Positions 35,683-46,072 of a stretch of DNA of 64,000 nucleotides are shown here, in pieces (the stretch's first letter is position 1; each line of letters starts with the position of its first letter). This DNA is from Gammaproteobacteria bacterium (lineage in GTDB: Bacteria > Pseudomonadota > Gammaproteobacteria > JABCZS01), in NCBI GenBank assembly GCA_021773275.1, contig JAJFKJ010000063.1:50604-114603 (forward strand), in the 5' to 3' direction. A program made the position numbers and the translations under genes. The notes under the pieces were generated by a model, which was given only the letters and a program-made list of their open reading frames with translations, searched no databases and was not told the DNA's origin.

Positions 35683-37029
35683 TTATTTTTTTAAGCTTAA
35701 TTTTTCTTCCAAGTAGTGGATATTAGTACCACCTTCCTTGAAATGCTCATCATTCATCAGTTTGCGGTGTAGTGCCGTATTGGTTTTAATGCCTTCGATG
35801 TGGATTTCGTCTAGAGCATTGCACATGCGAGCGATAGCGACATCACGTGTCTCGCCGTAAGCGATGAGCTTTGCGATCAATGAATCGTAGTTAGGTGGCA
35901 CGGTATAGCCAGAGTATATATGCGAATCAACGCGAATACCTGGCCCACCAGGCGCATGGAACATAGCAATAAGGCCAGGTGAGGGTAAAAAGGTTTTTGC
36001 ATCCTCAGCATTAATACGGCACTCAATGGCATGACCAGTAAGCTTGATATCACTTTGCTTGACGCTCAGTTTTTCGCCTGCTGCGACGCTGATTTGCTCG
36101 CGGACAATATCAATGCCTGTAATCATTTCAGTGACAGGATGCTCCACTTGCACACGGGTGTTCATCTCAATGAAGTAGAATTCGCCATCTTCATATAAAA
36201 ACTCAAAAGTACCAGCGCCAGTGTAGCCCATTTTAACGCAGGCTTTAGCACAGCGCTCGCCGATATCCTTGCGTTGCTTTTCGGTAATACCAGGAGCTGG
36301 CGCTTCTTCAATGACCTTTTGATGGCGACGTTGCATGGAGCAATCACGCTCACCTAGATAGACGGCGTTACCGTGTGAATCAGCCAGTATTTGAATTTCA
36401 ATGTGCCGCGGGTTCTGTAAAAACTTTTCCATATACAATTTGTCGTTACCAAAAGCCGCCGCCGCTTCTTGCTTGGTCATTGATATCGCATTTAACAGCG
36501 TTGCTTCAGAAGGCACTACACGCATACCACGACCACCACCGCCACCAGCGGCCTTAATGATCACTGGGTAACCGATTTTGCTGGCCAATTTAATATTGGT
36601 TTTGCTGTCGTTGCCTAAAGGCCCATCAGAACCAGGAACAGTGGGTACTTTGGCTTTTTTCATCGCTTCGATAGCGGAGACTTTATCGCCCATTAAGCGT
36701 ATAGTCTTAGCATTAGGGCCGATAAATGCAAAGCCACTTTCTTGTACACGTTCTGCAAAATCATCGTTTTCAGCTAGAAAACCATAACCAGGATGGATGG
36801 CATCAGCATCGGTGATCTCAGCAGCTGCAATAATGGCGGGTATATTGAGGTAGCTGTCGCGCGGGTTTGCGGGCCCTATGCAAACTGATTCATCGGCCAG
36901 TTTTACATGCATCAGATCTTGGTCAGCCGAGCTGTACACCGCAACTGTTTGTATCCCCAGTTCTCGGCAAGCACGGTAAACACGTAAAGCAATCTCGCCA
37001 CGGTTGGCTATTAAAACTTTCTTAAACAT
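35683..37029 (-). CDS. accC: Acetyl-CoA carboxylase, biotin carboxylase subunit
   Basis: AccC carboxylates biotin on AccB using ATP and bicarbonate, starting fatty acid synthesis. The 448-residue ATP-grasp protein shows [17 protein letters not shown] at the N-terminus, [11 protein letters not shown] near residue 82, [13 protein letters not shown] near 158, [18 protein letters not shown] near 230, [16 protein letters not shown] near 285 and the C-terminal [13 protein letters not shown]. Length equals that of the E. coli enzyme. It follows accB by 20 bp. Confidence 0.98.
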   Translation of the reverse strand: MFKKVLIANRGEIALRVYRACRELGIQTVAVYSSADQDLMHVKLADESVCIGPANPRDSYLNIPAIIAAAEITDADAIHPGYGFLAENDDFAERVQESGFAFIGPNAKTIRLMGDKVSAIEAMKKAKVPTVPGSDGPLGNDSKTNIKLASKIGYPVIIKAAGGGGGRGMRVVPSEATLLNAISMTKQEAAAAFGNDKLYMEKFLQNPRHIEIQILADSHGNAVYLGERDCSMQRRHQKVIEEAPAPGITEKQRKDIGERCAKACVKMGYTGAGTFEFLYEDGEFYFIEMNTRVQVEHPVTEMITGIDIVREQISVAAGEKLSVKQSDIKLTGHAIECRINAEDAKTFLPSPGLIAMFHAPGGPGIRVDSHIYSGYTVPPNYDSLIAKLIAYGETRDVAIARMCNALDEIHIEGIKTNTALHRKLMNDEHFKEGGTNIHYLEEKLSLKK

Positions 37030-37049
37030 TGTTATTTTTCCTGAAATAA

Positions 37050-37502
37050 TTATTTCTGAATGACAAATAAAGTTTGCCCGTACTCAACAGGCTCACCATC
37101 AGTGACAAGTATGTCGGCAATCACGCCAGCAGTGTCTGCTTCGATGGGGTTGAACATTTTCATGGCTTCAACCAAGCATAAAGTTTGCCCTGCTTTAACA
37201 GTTTGGCCGACTTGCACAAAGGGTGCTGCATCGGGCGACGCTGCATGATATAAAGTACCAACCATTGGGGACTTAACTTCATGGCCGCTAATTTTCTTTT
37301 CAGCTACGGGTTCTTCAGCACTGATAGCTACAGGAGCAGCTACAGGCGCAGCTTGCATAACAGGTGCAACAGCTTGCATGGGCGCTGCAACGCTGCCGGC
37401 ACGACTGATGCGTACAGACTCTTCACCTTCTTTGATTTCCAATTCGACACAGTTAGATTCTTCCAACAACTCGATTAATTTTTTAACTTTTCGTATATCC
37501 AT
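37050..37502 (-). CDS. accB: Acetyl-CoA carboxylase, biotin carboxyl carrier protein
   Basis: AccB carries the biotin arm of acetyl-CoA carboxylase. The 150-residue protein has the helical N-terminus ([16 protein letters not shown]), an Ala/Pro/Val-rich flexible linker (about 35-70) and the biotinyl domain with the lysine acceptor in VEAMKMFN near residue 115. It lies between aroQ (8 bp) and accC (20 bp); aroQ-accB-accC is a common gammaproteobacterial operon. Confidence 0.98.
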   Translation of the reverse strand: MDIRKVKKLIELLEESNCVELEIKEGEESVRISRAGSVAAPMQAVAPVMQAAPVAAPVAISAEEPVAEKKISGHEVKSPMVGTLYHAASPDAAPFVQVGQTVKAGQTLCLVEAMKMFNPIEADTAGVIADILVTDGEPVEYGQTLFVIQK

Positions 37503-37510
37503 GACATTTC

Positions 37511-37960
37511 CTATTTCATTGAACTAGTGTTGTGTGTGGCGATAGCGCTGAGAGCTAGTGTATAGCCTTCGGCGCCAAAACCTGAAATTGTACCCAGAGC
37601 GATATCAGAAAAATATGATTCCCAACGAAACGTCTCGCGTGCAAAAATATTACTGATGTGTACTTCGATAAAAGGTATGGCAACAGCCGTTAAAGCATCA
37701 CGTAGGGCAATACTGGTATGGGTAAAGGCTGCGGGATTAAAAATGATGAAATCAATACCGTCGTTTAAGGATTGATGAATAGCATCGATGAGTTCATGTT
37801 CGACGTTTGATTGCTTGCATATAAGTTGCAGTTGCAGATTGCGTGCTTGCTCTTTGAGTTTGGCGTGTAGCTGTTCTAATGTTGTACGGCCATACAGCTC
37901 AGGCTCGCGTTTGCCCAGCAAGTTGAGATTAGGACCCTGTAAAACTAAAATTTTTGCCAT
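37511..37960 (-). CDS. aroQ: 3-dehydroquinate dehydratase, type II
   Basis: AroQ dehydrates 3-dehydroquinate in the shikimate pathway. The 149-residue protein shows [20 protein letters not shown] with the catalytic tyrosine and arginine, [17 protein letters not shown] near residue 75, and VEVHISNI-type motif [13 protein letters not shown] near 98. The start is ATG 37960 (MAKIL); three residues upstream are less likely. It heads aroQ-accB-accC. Confidence 0.97.
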   Translation of the reverse strand: MAKILVLQGPNLNLLGKREPELYGRTTLEQLHAKLKEQARNLQLQLICKQSNVEHELIDAIHQSLNDGIDFIIFNPAAFTHTSIALRDALTAVAIPFIEVHISNIFARETFRWESYFSDIALGTISGFGAEGYTLALSAIATHNTSSMK

Positions 37961-38038
37961 GTTTGGCATTATGCCGGAAAGTTTTTATCTTGTCTAGTTC
38001 GACGATGTTTAAAGAAGATAGCCCAGATATAAGCGAAG

Positions 38039-39841
38039 TTAGTATGAAGTTTTCCAACTTTCTAAGTGTTCAATAAATGCACAGAGGCCTTTGTCGCCTA
38101 CAAAGTTAAATTGCTTTTGTTCCGCGCCAGTCGGGGCAAAAAACATAAAGGCAGGTGGGCCAAACACTTGCCATTGTTGTAGCAGTTGCTTAGCGTCGTC
38201 GTTGTAATCTGTAACATCTACCTTGATAAGCACAATGTCTGTTACGGCATCATAAAATTCAGTTTTATCAAAAACAGCGCGTTGCATGGTTGCGCAGCTA
38301 GTACACCAGTCAGCATAAAAATAAACCATGGCGGGCTTGTTTTGCGCTTGTGCTAGCGTTAAGGCGTTGTCCAGCTCGCGATTAGAGTGCACGACGATAA
38401 ACGTTAAGTTGTCATCGTTTTGCTGCGCGCTATGGCTAGCACTGAGCAGCAAAGGCTTACGTAAGTCCGTGTTACCCATGGCGCCACCGATGATGCTCAT
38501 GGCACCGTAGGCTAAGAACACCCAGGCAATGGCTTGCCAAGCGCGCTCTATGGCTATTTTGCGTAAAGGCCAAAAGCCAATCCAAAATGCGATACCGATA
38601 AACAATAAGCCCCACAGTCCTAGCACGATATTCGCGGCTAAAAAGCGGCTTAACAAGAAGATAGCCATGGCAATCAATAATACGCTGAACAAGTGTTTAA
38701 TGTGTTGCATCCAGCTACCGCGTTTTGGCAATACGGCCGTACCTAACCAGGTCACAGCAATCAATGGCACACCCATACCAATGGCTAAGGCAAATAATGC
38801 GCTGGCACCCAAGGCAACATCGCCACTAATAGTGATATAGGTTAATGCGCCAACCAGCGGGGGTGTCACACAAGGTGAAATCACCAAGGCGGAAACCACG
38901 CCCATCACCGCAACACTGACAAACTTACCGCCCTGTGTGCGTTGCGACATTTTAGCTAAGGGGCCGTTCAGTCTGCTGAGTGCGTGCATGGCTTTATCGC
39001 TTAACAGTACAAACGCCATGAATAATAAAATACCTGCAGTGATGCTGAGCACAATAGGGCTTTGCAGTTGTGCCTGTATATGTGCGCCTAAGCTCGCGAG
39101 CAAAGCACCTAGGGCTGCATAAGTGAACGCCATTGCGATGACGTAAACAATACCGAGGTAAAGTGCTTTAAGGCGGTGGTGATGTTGTTGTTCACCGATA
39201 ATCAACGCGGATAAAATTGGTACCATCGGCAATACGCAAGGCGTTAAGGCGAGCAACAAACCAAAGCCAAAAAAGGCAAGCAGCGCTAATGGCGTGCTGA
39301 CATTATTTAAAATATTAAGTATATGTGTTTGTTCGCTTTGGATGGTCTCAGTTAATAGGGCAACACTGCTCACATTGTTGATAGAAAGCGTTTCCGTTTG
39401 TGGTGGGTAACAAATACCAACCTCATGGCAACCTTGAAAACTTAGTTGTAAATCGATATCTTGCTGCAAAAGTGCTACAAAAGGTAGGTAAACATCGACA
39501 CCTTGGTAGTAAACAGCGACATCACCAAAAAATGGATCGTGGATTACCTGTCCTGGTGGCAATTGTGCAGGACCCAGCGTAACGCCCTCACCCGAAAATT
39601 CAAACGCTTTTTGGTAAAGGTAGGTTTGCGGTGCAATCGTCCAATGCAGGGTAATACCCTGCTCGTCTATTTCTTTAATTTCAATATCAAAAGCTTGTTC
39701 TGGCGATGGTACATCGACTAATGCCGAACCACGTTCGGGGTCAAACAGATTGTTTAAATTGGTGTTGGCGAAACCAGTAACGGTAAAGAAAATGATGCTA
39801 AGTGCGAGTGTCAGATGCTTAAAACGTTGCAGTAGGCTCAT
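38039..39841 (-). CDS. dsbD: Thiol:disulfide interchange protein DsbD
   Basis: DsbD carries electrons from cytoplasmic thioredoxin across the inner membrane to periplasmic disulfide isomerases. From ATG 39841 the 600-residue protein has a signal peptide (residues 1-25), the periplasmic alpha domain with a cysteine pair in CHEVGICYPP near residue 130, about eight membrane helices with the paired cysteines in LTPCVLPMVP and ISPCVTPPL, and the C-terminal thioredoxin-like domain with WCTSC near residue 505. The frame is open further upstream, but that part overlaps the preceding gene and lacks a signal peptide. Confidence 0.95.
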   Translation of the reverse strand: MSLLQRFKHLTLALSIIFFTVTGFANTNLNNLFDPERGSALVDVPSPEQAFDIEIKEIDEQGITLHWTIAPQTYLYQKAFEFSGEGVTLGPAQLPPGQVIHDPFFGDVAVYYQGVDVYLPFVALLQQDIDLQLSFQGCHEVGICYPPQTETLSINNVSSVALLTETIQSEQTHILNILNNVSTPLALLAFFGFGLLLALTPCVLPMVPILSALIIGEQQHHHRLKALYLGIVYVIAMAFTYAALGALLASLGAHIQAQLQSPIVLSITAGILLFMAFVLLSDKAMHALSRLNGPLAKMSQRTQGGKFVSVAVMGVVSALVISPCVTPPLVGALTYITISGDVALGASALFALAIGMGVPLIAVTWLGTAVLPKRGSWMQHIKHLFSVLLIAMAIFLLSRFLAANIVLGLWGLLFIGIAFWIGFWPLRKIAIERAWQAIAWVFLAYGAMSIIGGAMGNTDLRKPLLLSASHSAQQNDDNLTFIVVHSNRELDNALTLAQAQNKPAMVYFYADWCTSCATMQRAVFDKTEFYDAVTDIVLIKVDVTDYNDDAKQLLQQWQVFGPPAFMFFAPTGAEQKQFNFVGDKGLCAFIEHLESWKTSY

Positions 39842-39848
39842 AGTTGTC

Positions 39849-40328
39849 TCAAGATGCTGGAGGTTCCTGTCCAATACGCATGATATCATATTTGATACGC
39901 GCATCGTTAACCACTTCATCAAACTCATGCAAGGGTGCAAAATCAATGTTGGCTAGCGGTGGATTAGCTTTATCGATAATGTCAGAAAAACGGTACAAAG
40001 AGCTCGCCGGGCAGGAGATCACCAGGGTGATATTCCTGTTGTTAAGCTCGGTAAGCTTGCTGAGAATCCAGGTTTTGAGTTCATCGATCACATCATTGCT
40101 GGCTGCGTCAACATCAGGCGAGCTGGCAAGCAAAAAAGAAGAAACACCTTTGTAGGCAAGTTCACCTTGGTCGATGTCTAATAAAAATGCTTTTAAACCG
40201 CGGTAGCGATTGTAGTGAAACATCAAGGCTTCAATGATGCCGGCTTCATCCAGCAACTCAACAGCAACCGCCTGCGATTGCGAGCGTACAATCAGTGCTT
40301 GTTCTAGTGCGTTGTCCTTGTTTGCCAT
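39849..40328 (-). CDS. Hypothetical protein
   Basis: A 159-residue soluble protein with no signal peptide. The pattern of alternating hydrophobic strands and helices (residues 25-60 and 90-135, for example ITLVISCPASSLYRF) suggests an alpha/beta fold. It starts MANKDNALEQALIV. It lies 13 bp after the 479-residue orphan gene and 7 bp before dsbD, so the three could be cotranscribed. I do not recognise a family; no motif points to an activity. Confidence 0.75.
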   Translation of the reverse strand: MANKDNALEQALIVRSQSQAVAVELLDEAGIIEALMFHYNRYRGLKAFLLDIDQGELAYKGVSSFLLASSPDVDAASNDVIDELKTWILSKLTELNNRNITLVISCPASSLYRFSDIIDKANPPLANIDFAPLHEFDEVVNDARIKYDIMRIGQEPPAS

Positions 40329-40341
40329 TGTTTATATCGCC

Positions 40342-41781
40342 TTATTTGGGACCCTTAGGGGTTGTTACGGGTTCGCTGTTGTTGCCAACAGTAAGGCCTG
40401 CTTGCTGATCTGTTACCGTTTCTTTGCTTTTCACTAAAGCTTCTTGTTCATGGGTTTTCTGTTGCCATCTGCTGCCTATCAATATTTGACCGAGAATGTC
40501 TCTGTCTGTAGGTTTGCCATTTTTCTCTCTTTCTGCATTATCTTTAGGTAATCCAAGTTTTTCGACCTCTTCCGCAACAAGCTTATTAAGGGCTTGCGTA
40601 GCTTCTTGTTCATATTGCGGAAAATACCGAGCATGCTCTTGTTCAAAAACAGTGGCATCGGTGGAAGACATGCCTGACACATTCTTAGCATCAACAATCG
40701 CCTTGGCACCCATCAGCTTAGCAGCAGCAGTGGCACTTGCTAAGAATCGTAAGAGATCGGTAGGGTTACCTGCGGTATTAATATTTTTAATGTTCATCGT
40801 TTTTTCAAAAGCATCTTGGGGGCTGATATCTCCTTCAGCGGAGTCCATTATGTTTTTGTAGTACGCAGCAGCAAAACGTGCGCCTGGCATGGCATCGTAA
40901 CCGAAAATAGACGGAAATGTCATAAACGAAGAAGGAATGCGAAAAGCGGTAACGCTGGGGTTTTTAGGGTCACCACCCATTTTAAACTGTACACCACTGC
41001 GCATAATGCTGTCTGGGACGTCATATTTTGACATTTGCCCTTGGCCAGTTTTAAGCTGGATAATGCGTGTTGCCTGTTCAACAGGGCTCAGCGCTTTAAC
41101 GGATTTATCAAGCTTGTCCATACGTTCAGAAAGTGAGTTTTCTTTGGCTTGGGCCTTAGCTTTCAACATAGCGTTGACTGTGACTAGATTTGCCCTCAAC
41201 TTATCAAATGCTGCATCATCTATATTATTGTTTTGGTCTACAAGCCCTGCTTTTCTTTTGTCATCGTCAGTCCATTCATTAAGGTTGGTTTTTGCTAACT
41301 GCGCGTGCAAAGCTTCTTGTTTTGCTTCAAGCACAGCAATGGTATGGCGAACGGGGTTGAGACTTTGATGGGAAGTAAGGAATTTCGCCATTTTCCCTGG
41401 TGCTTGCGCTTTAGCCCAGTCTTCCTTGGAGATCTTAAAACTACCTTCTGCACCAAAGTAAGGGAATTCTTTTTCGTCTTCTGGCGTGCGTTTGGCTTTA
41501 CTGCGTTCAAATTGCTTCTCTGGACTAGCTTCCAACACCATATTATCAAGGTGATTTAAGCTTCTATAAAACTGGTCGAATTCTTTTAGGGTAGCACCTG
41601 TACCGCCTGTTCTTTTGGCGTTGCATTCACCTATGGCATGCTCAACTTTTCTTATGCCATGTCTAGTAATATGGCTCAGATATTCTTGTGTTCTGTTTGC
41701 TTCATCAATGCATTTTGCGAGGTCAGCAGGCGCTGGAGGCCCTTGCGGCAAAAGGCCTTTCATGTTGTCTGTAATACCCAT
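40342..41781 (-). CDS. Large orphan hydrophilic protein, effector-like
   Basis: A 479-residue protein I do not recognise. The start is ATG 41781, with AGGTGA eight bases upstream; a GTG four codons earlier overlaps that site. There is no signal peptide or membrane helix. Residues 1-130 are charged, 130-250 are helical and rich in Ala, Lys and Gln (likely coiled coil), 255-330 contain FRIPSSFMTFPSIFGYDAMPG, 350-380 are Ala-rich helix, and the last 60 are polar with several Glu (KTHEQEALVKSKETV) and end in TPKGPK. A large lone soluble protein with a polar Glu-bearing tail resembles Dot/Icm substrates of Legionellales, but that is only a hypothesis. Confidence 0.8.
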   Translation of the reverse strand: MGITDNMKGLLPQGPPAPADLAKCIDEANRTQEYLSHITRHGIRKVEHAIGECNAKRTGGTGATLKEFDQFYRSLNHLDNMVLEASPEKQFERSKAKRTPEDEKEFPYFGAEGSFKISKEDWAKAQAPGKMAKFLTSHQSLNPVRHTIAVLEAKQEALHAQLAKTNLNEWTDDDKRKAGLVDQNNNIDDAAFDKLRANLVTVNAMLKAKAQAKENSLSERMDKLDKSVKALSPVEQATRIIQLKTGQGQMSKYDVPDSIMRSGVQFKMGGDPKNPSVTAFRIPSSFMTFPSIFGYDAMPGARFAAAYYKNIMDSAEGDISPQDAFEKTMNIKNINTAGNPTDLLRFLASATAAAKLMGAKAIVDAKNVSGMSSTDATVFEQEHARYFPQYEQEATQALNKLVAEEVEKLGLPKDNAEREKNGKPTDRDILGQILIGSRWQQKTHEQEALVKSKETVTDQQAGLTVGNNSEPVTTPKGPK

Positions 41782-41920
41782 ACTTTCTATCACCTCACGA
41801 CTAGCTGTGTACCTTAATTATAAAGGAATCACTATGCGCTGCACAAGCCTAAAATGGCATATTTACCAGGAAAATCAATAATGTTCAATCATCTGCCTGG
41901 ATGTAGGTCGACTTCTAAAC

Positions 41921-41975
41921 TTGACAAAAACCGCTAAATCCTTGATGATTGGCACTCATAGCTGGGGAGTGCTAA
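41921..41975 (+). promoter_or_regulatory. groESL promoter with CIRCE operator
   Basis: A TTGACA -35 box (41921-41926) and a weak GATGAT -10 (41944-41949; 17-bp spacer) are followed at once by TTGGCACTC-N9-GAGTGCTAA (41949-41975). The last is the CIRCE element bound by the heat-shock repressor HrcA, with one departure from the consensus TTAGCACTC. Transcription would begin inside CIRCE. The rest of 41782-42047 has no supported gene. Confidence 0.88.
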
Positions 41976-42047
41976 AAGGCACTTGAAATTGATATTATTG
42001 TCCCCATGTATTTAACCGTTATTAACAAGTATTTGGAGAGGAGTTTT

Positions 42048-42347
42048 ATGGCAAATTTAAAGATTCGTCCCTTACACGATCGTGTCATTATCGAGCGTAC
42101 CGAGGAAGAAGAGAAAACGGCTGCAGGGATTTATATTCCTGATAGCGCTAAAGAAAAACCAGTACGCGGCAAGGTGATCGCGATTGGTACGGGTAAGTCA
42201 CTAGACAATGGCGAGAGCCGACCGTTAGACGTAAAAGTAGGTGATAGTGTGCTTTTCGGCAAATACGCTGGTACAGAGGTCAAACTTGATGAGATTGAGT
42301 ATCTGGTAATGCGCGAAGAAGACATTATGGGTGTTATTGAAGCTTAA
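42048..42347 (+). CDS. groES: Co-chaperonin GroES
   Basis: GroES forms the heptameric lid of the GroEL folding chamber. The start is ATG 42048 ([12 protein letters not shown]), with GGAGAGGAG upstream; 14 further in-frame codons precede it but are not conserved. The 99-residue protein has the roof/mobile loop segment ([15 protein letters not shown]), VIAIGTG, and [20 protein letters not shown]. It is the first gene of the groES-groEL operon behind a CIRCE element. Confidence 0.97.
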   Translation: MANLKIRPLHDRVIIERTEEEEKTAAGIYIPDSAKEKPVRGKVIAIGTGKSLDNGESRPLDVKVGDSVLFGKYAGTEVKLDEIEYLVMREEDIMGVIEA

Positions 42348-42355
42348 TTATATAG

Positions 42356-44017
<1,662 letters not shown>

Positions 44018-44050
44018 ACCGCTAATGACTTGTTGACCTAGTGTCTATCC

Positions 44051-44079
44051 GATAAGGGGCTGTTTACCAGCCCCTTATC
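44051..44079 (+). terminator. Stem-loop after groEL
   Basis: GATAAGGGGCTG and CAGCCCCTTATC form a perfect 12-bp stem with a 5-nt loop (44051-44079). The downstream run is T-rich but broken (TATTTCAG), so this is a probable though not textbook terminator for groESL. Confidence 0.75.
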
Positions 44080-44125
44080 TATTTCAGATGTTATACTTTA
44101 GCTTTTTAGTTTACATGGCCTAGAA

Positions 44126-44812
44126 ATGCAAAGTTATTTACTTATTCTACTTATTTTTGTGGTGACCTACCCTATCCCGATGGTTTTGCAACCCGCCTTG
44201 GTTCGTTTTTATAAGGTTCAAAATCCTGAAATCAGCCGCAAAATAACGCATATCTGTTATGGCCTACTGTTTTGCTTTTACCCCTGGTTTACAGGCTGGA
44301 GTCTGTTGATCCCTATCTTAGGCCTGCTTTTAGTATTTATTGCGCATGGCAGTTTTTTGTTTAAGGACAATGTGGTAAAACGTTTAAATATCCGCATGGG
44401 TAGCAAAGGCAATAACCCACAAAGTGCGTTTTGCTTCTACATTGGCTTTTTATTGCTGTATATTCTATTTGCGGAGCAATATGCAATTTACCTAGCAAGT
44501 GCTTTAGTATTGACCTTTGGTGATGCTTTCGCAGCAATAATAGGGCAAAAAACGCCAATCAAAACCTATAAAATTTTAGGTGGTATCAAAAGTCTTGGCG
44601 GTAGCCTGGCATTTTTTGTAAGTGCATTGCTAATATTATCAATCAGCATGTTAGTGACGACGAGCTTTATGGTCAGTTTTGTTTTATTGTGCGCTGTTGG
44701 CATGGCGGCTATTTTAACAATCGTAGAAAACCTCACCCCATACAGAATGGATAACCTTACGATCTTGCTCGCAACAGCATACCTTTACCAGCAAGTATTA
44801 ACTTTAGCCTAA
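44126..44812 (+). CDS. Polyprenol/phytol/dolichol kinase-like membrane protein
   Basis: A 228-residue integral membrane protein with about six helices. Conserved points are those of the VTE5/SEC59 and CdsA-related families: SRKITHICYG near residue 38, LTFGDAFAAIIG near 130, KILGGIKSLGGSLAFF near 148 and the acidic site in VENLTPYRMDNLT near 200. Such enzymes phosphorylate polyprenols with CTP or use CTP for lipid activation. It lies between groEL and ilvE with no operon partner. The specific alcohol substrate is unknown. Confidence 0.82.
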   Translation: MQSYLLILLIFVVTYPIPMVLQPALVRFYKVQNPEISRKITHICYGLLFCFYPWFTGWSLLIPILGLLLVFIAHGSFLFKDNVVKRLNIRMGSKGNNPQSAFCFYIGFLLLYILFAEQYAIYLASALVLTFGDAFAAIIGQKTPIKTYKILGGIKSLGGSLAFFVSALLILSISMLVTTSFMVSFVLLCAVGMAAILTIVENLTPYRMDNLTILLATAYLYQQVLTLA

Positions 44813-44883
44813 GCTAAAAAACTGACAGATTGTGCAAATGTTGAATATTCGTGTATTCTTCTTTTGACTTAGGAGGAATTGAT

Positions 44884-45807
44884 ATGACGTTACCGCAAAC
44901 AGACGGCTTGATATGGTTAAATGGCGAATTTATTAAAGCCGAAGATGCGAAAGTCCACGTGATGACGCATACTTTGCATTATGGTTCCGGTGTTTTTGAG
45001 GGCGTGCGAGCTTACAAAACTAATAATGGTACTGCTATTTTCCGTTTACACGGGCACACTAAACGACTTTTTGATTCAGCAAAAATTCTAGGTATGACAA
45101 TCCCTTACAGTTATGATGAAATGATTAAAGTACAAATTGATGCGGTCAAAAAAAATAATTTACAAGAGGCCTATATCCGGCCGCTCATTTTTAATGACCA
45201 CAGCAGTTTGGGTTTGCGTATCAAGCCTGAAACCAATGTTCATGCCATGGTCGCGGTGTGGAAATGGGGTGCTTATTTGGGGGACGATCAGCTCAAAAAT
45301 GGTATTCGCGCTAAGTTTTCATCTTTTGTGCGACAGCACCCGAATGCAGCATTCACTAAGGCCAAATCTTGTGGTCAATACATTATTTGTACCCAGGCTA
45401 GCCAAGAAGTAGCACGGGCTGGTTATGACGAAGCCTTGATGTTAGATACTGAGGGTTATGTGTCAGAGGCAAGTTCAGCGAACTTCTTTATGGTGCGTAA
45501 TGGCGTATTAATCACGCCACCGGCAGATAACTGCTTAGAGGGTGTTACTCGCGACAGCGTCATTAGGCTCGCTATGGCAGCTGGCTACGAGGTCCAGCAA
45601 CGCCGCATTACCCGTGATGAGACATATATTGCCGATGAGGCCTTTCTTTCGGGTACCGCAGTAGAAATTACCCCAATTAGAGAGATCGACGACCGCGCGA
45701 TTGGTAACGGCAAACCAGGCCCTATTACGTGTAAGCTGAAAGAGCTGTTCTACGATCAAGTGTATTGCCGTAATGCCACCTTCCCAGATTGGTCGGTACT
45801 TATCTAG
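44884..45807 (+). CDS. ilvE: Branched-chain amino acid aminotransferase
   Basis: IlvE performs the last step of valine, leucine and isoleucine synthesis. The start is ATG 44884 with a strong AGGAGG upstream. The 307-residue class IV transaminase shows GLIWLNGEFIKAEDAKVHV and HYGSGVFEGVRAYKT near the N-terminus, YIRPLIF near residue 95, the PLP lysine in NAAFTKAKSCGQYI near 160, and DTEGYVSEASSANFF near 195. The length is that of E. coli IlvE. Confidence 0.96.
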   Translation: MTLPQTDGLIWLNGEFIKAEDAKVHVMTHTLHYGSGVFEGVRAYKTNNGTAIFRLHGHTKRLFDSAKILGMTIPYSYDEMIKVQIDAVKKNNLQEAYIRPLIFNDHSSLGLRIKPETNVHAMVAVWKWGAYLGDDQLKNGIRAKFSSFVRQHPNAAFTKAKSCGQYIICTQASQEVARAGYDEALMLDTEGYVSEASSANFFMVRNGVLITPPADNCLEGVTRDSVIRLAMAAGYEVQQRRITRDETYIADEAFLSGTAVEITPIREIDDRAIGNGKPGPITCKLKELFYDQVYCRNATFPDWSVLI

Positions 45808-45867
45808 GCCTAGGATTTATGTTAAAATGGCAGGCATTGCTCATATATCTACTGGAGCCGTAAATAA

Positions 45868-46071
45868 GTGCCCAAATCTGAGAAAACACTGGCTAATGCC
45901 GCCCACGAATACAATGTCACGCATAAGGATTTGCCTTTATGCTGCCCAATGCCGAGTATGGCCTCTTGGAATAGTCATCCCCGTGTTTACCTAGCGATAG
46001 AAAAGACAGGTGAAGCGGAATGCCCTTATTGCAGTGCCATTTTTAAGTTAACCGACTTTAATGAACGGTAA
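45868..46071 (+). CDS. Small CHCC zinc-finger protein
   Basis: A 67-residue protein with GTG start at 45868. It has the zinc-finger pattern of the CHCC family (related to the NDUFS6 accessory subunit): LPLCCP, then SHPRVYLAIE, and ECPYCSAIFKL near the end. These small proteins are common in proteobacteria; a role in complex I or general zinc-based protein contact is suggested for related proteins but unproven. It directly precedes waaF: its stop falls within the AATGAACGG context where a waaF start is also possible. Confidence 0.88.
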   Translation: MPKSEKTLANAAHEYNVTHKDLPLCCPMPSMASWNSHPRVYLAIEKTGEAECPYCSAIFKLTDFNER

Positions 46072-46072
46072 T

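Noticed and set aside
41834..41881. 15-codon frame with AAAGGAATC ahead of groES
   Set aside because: Too short, lies upstream of the groESL promoter, and nothing suggests it is expressed.
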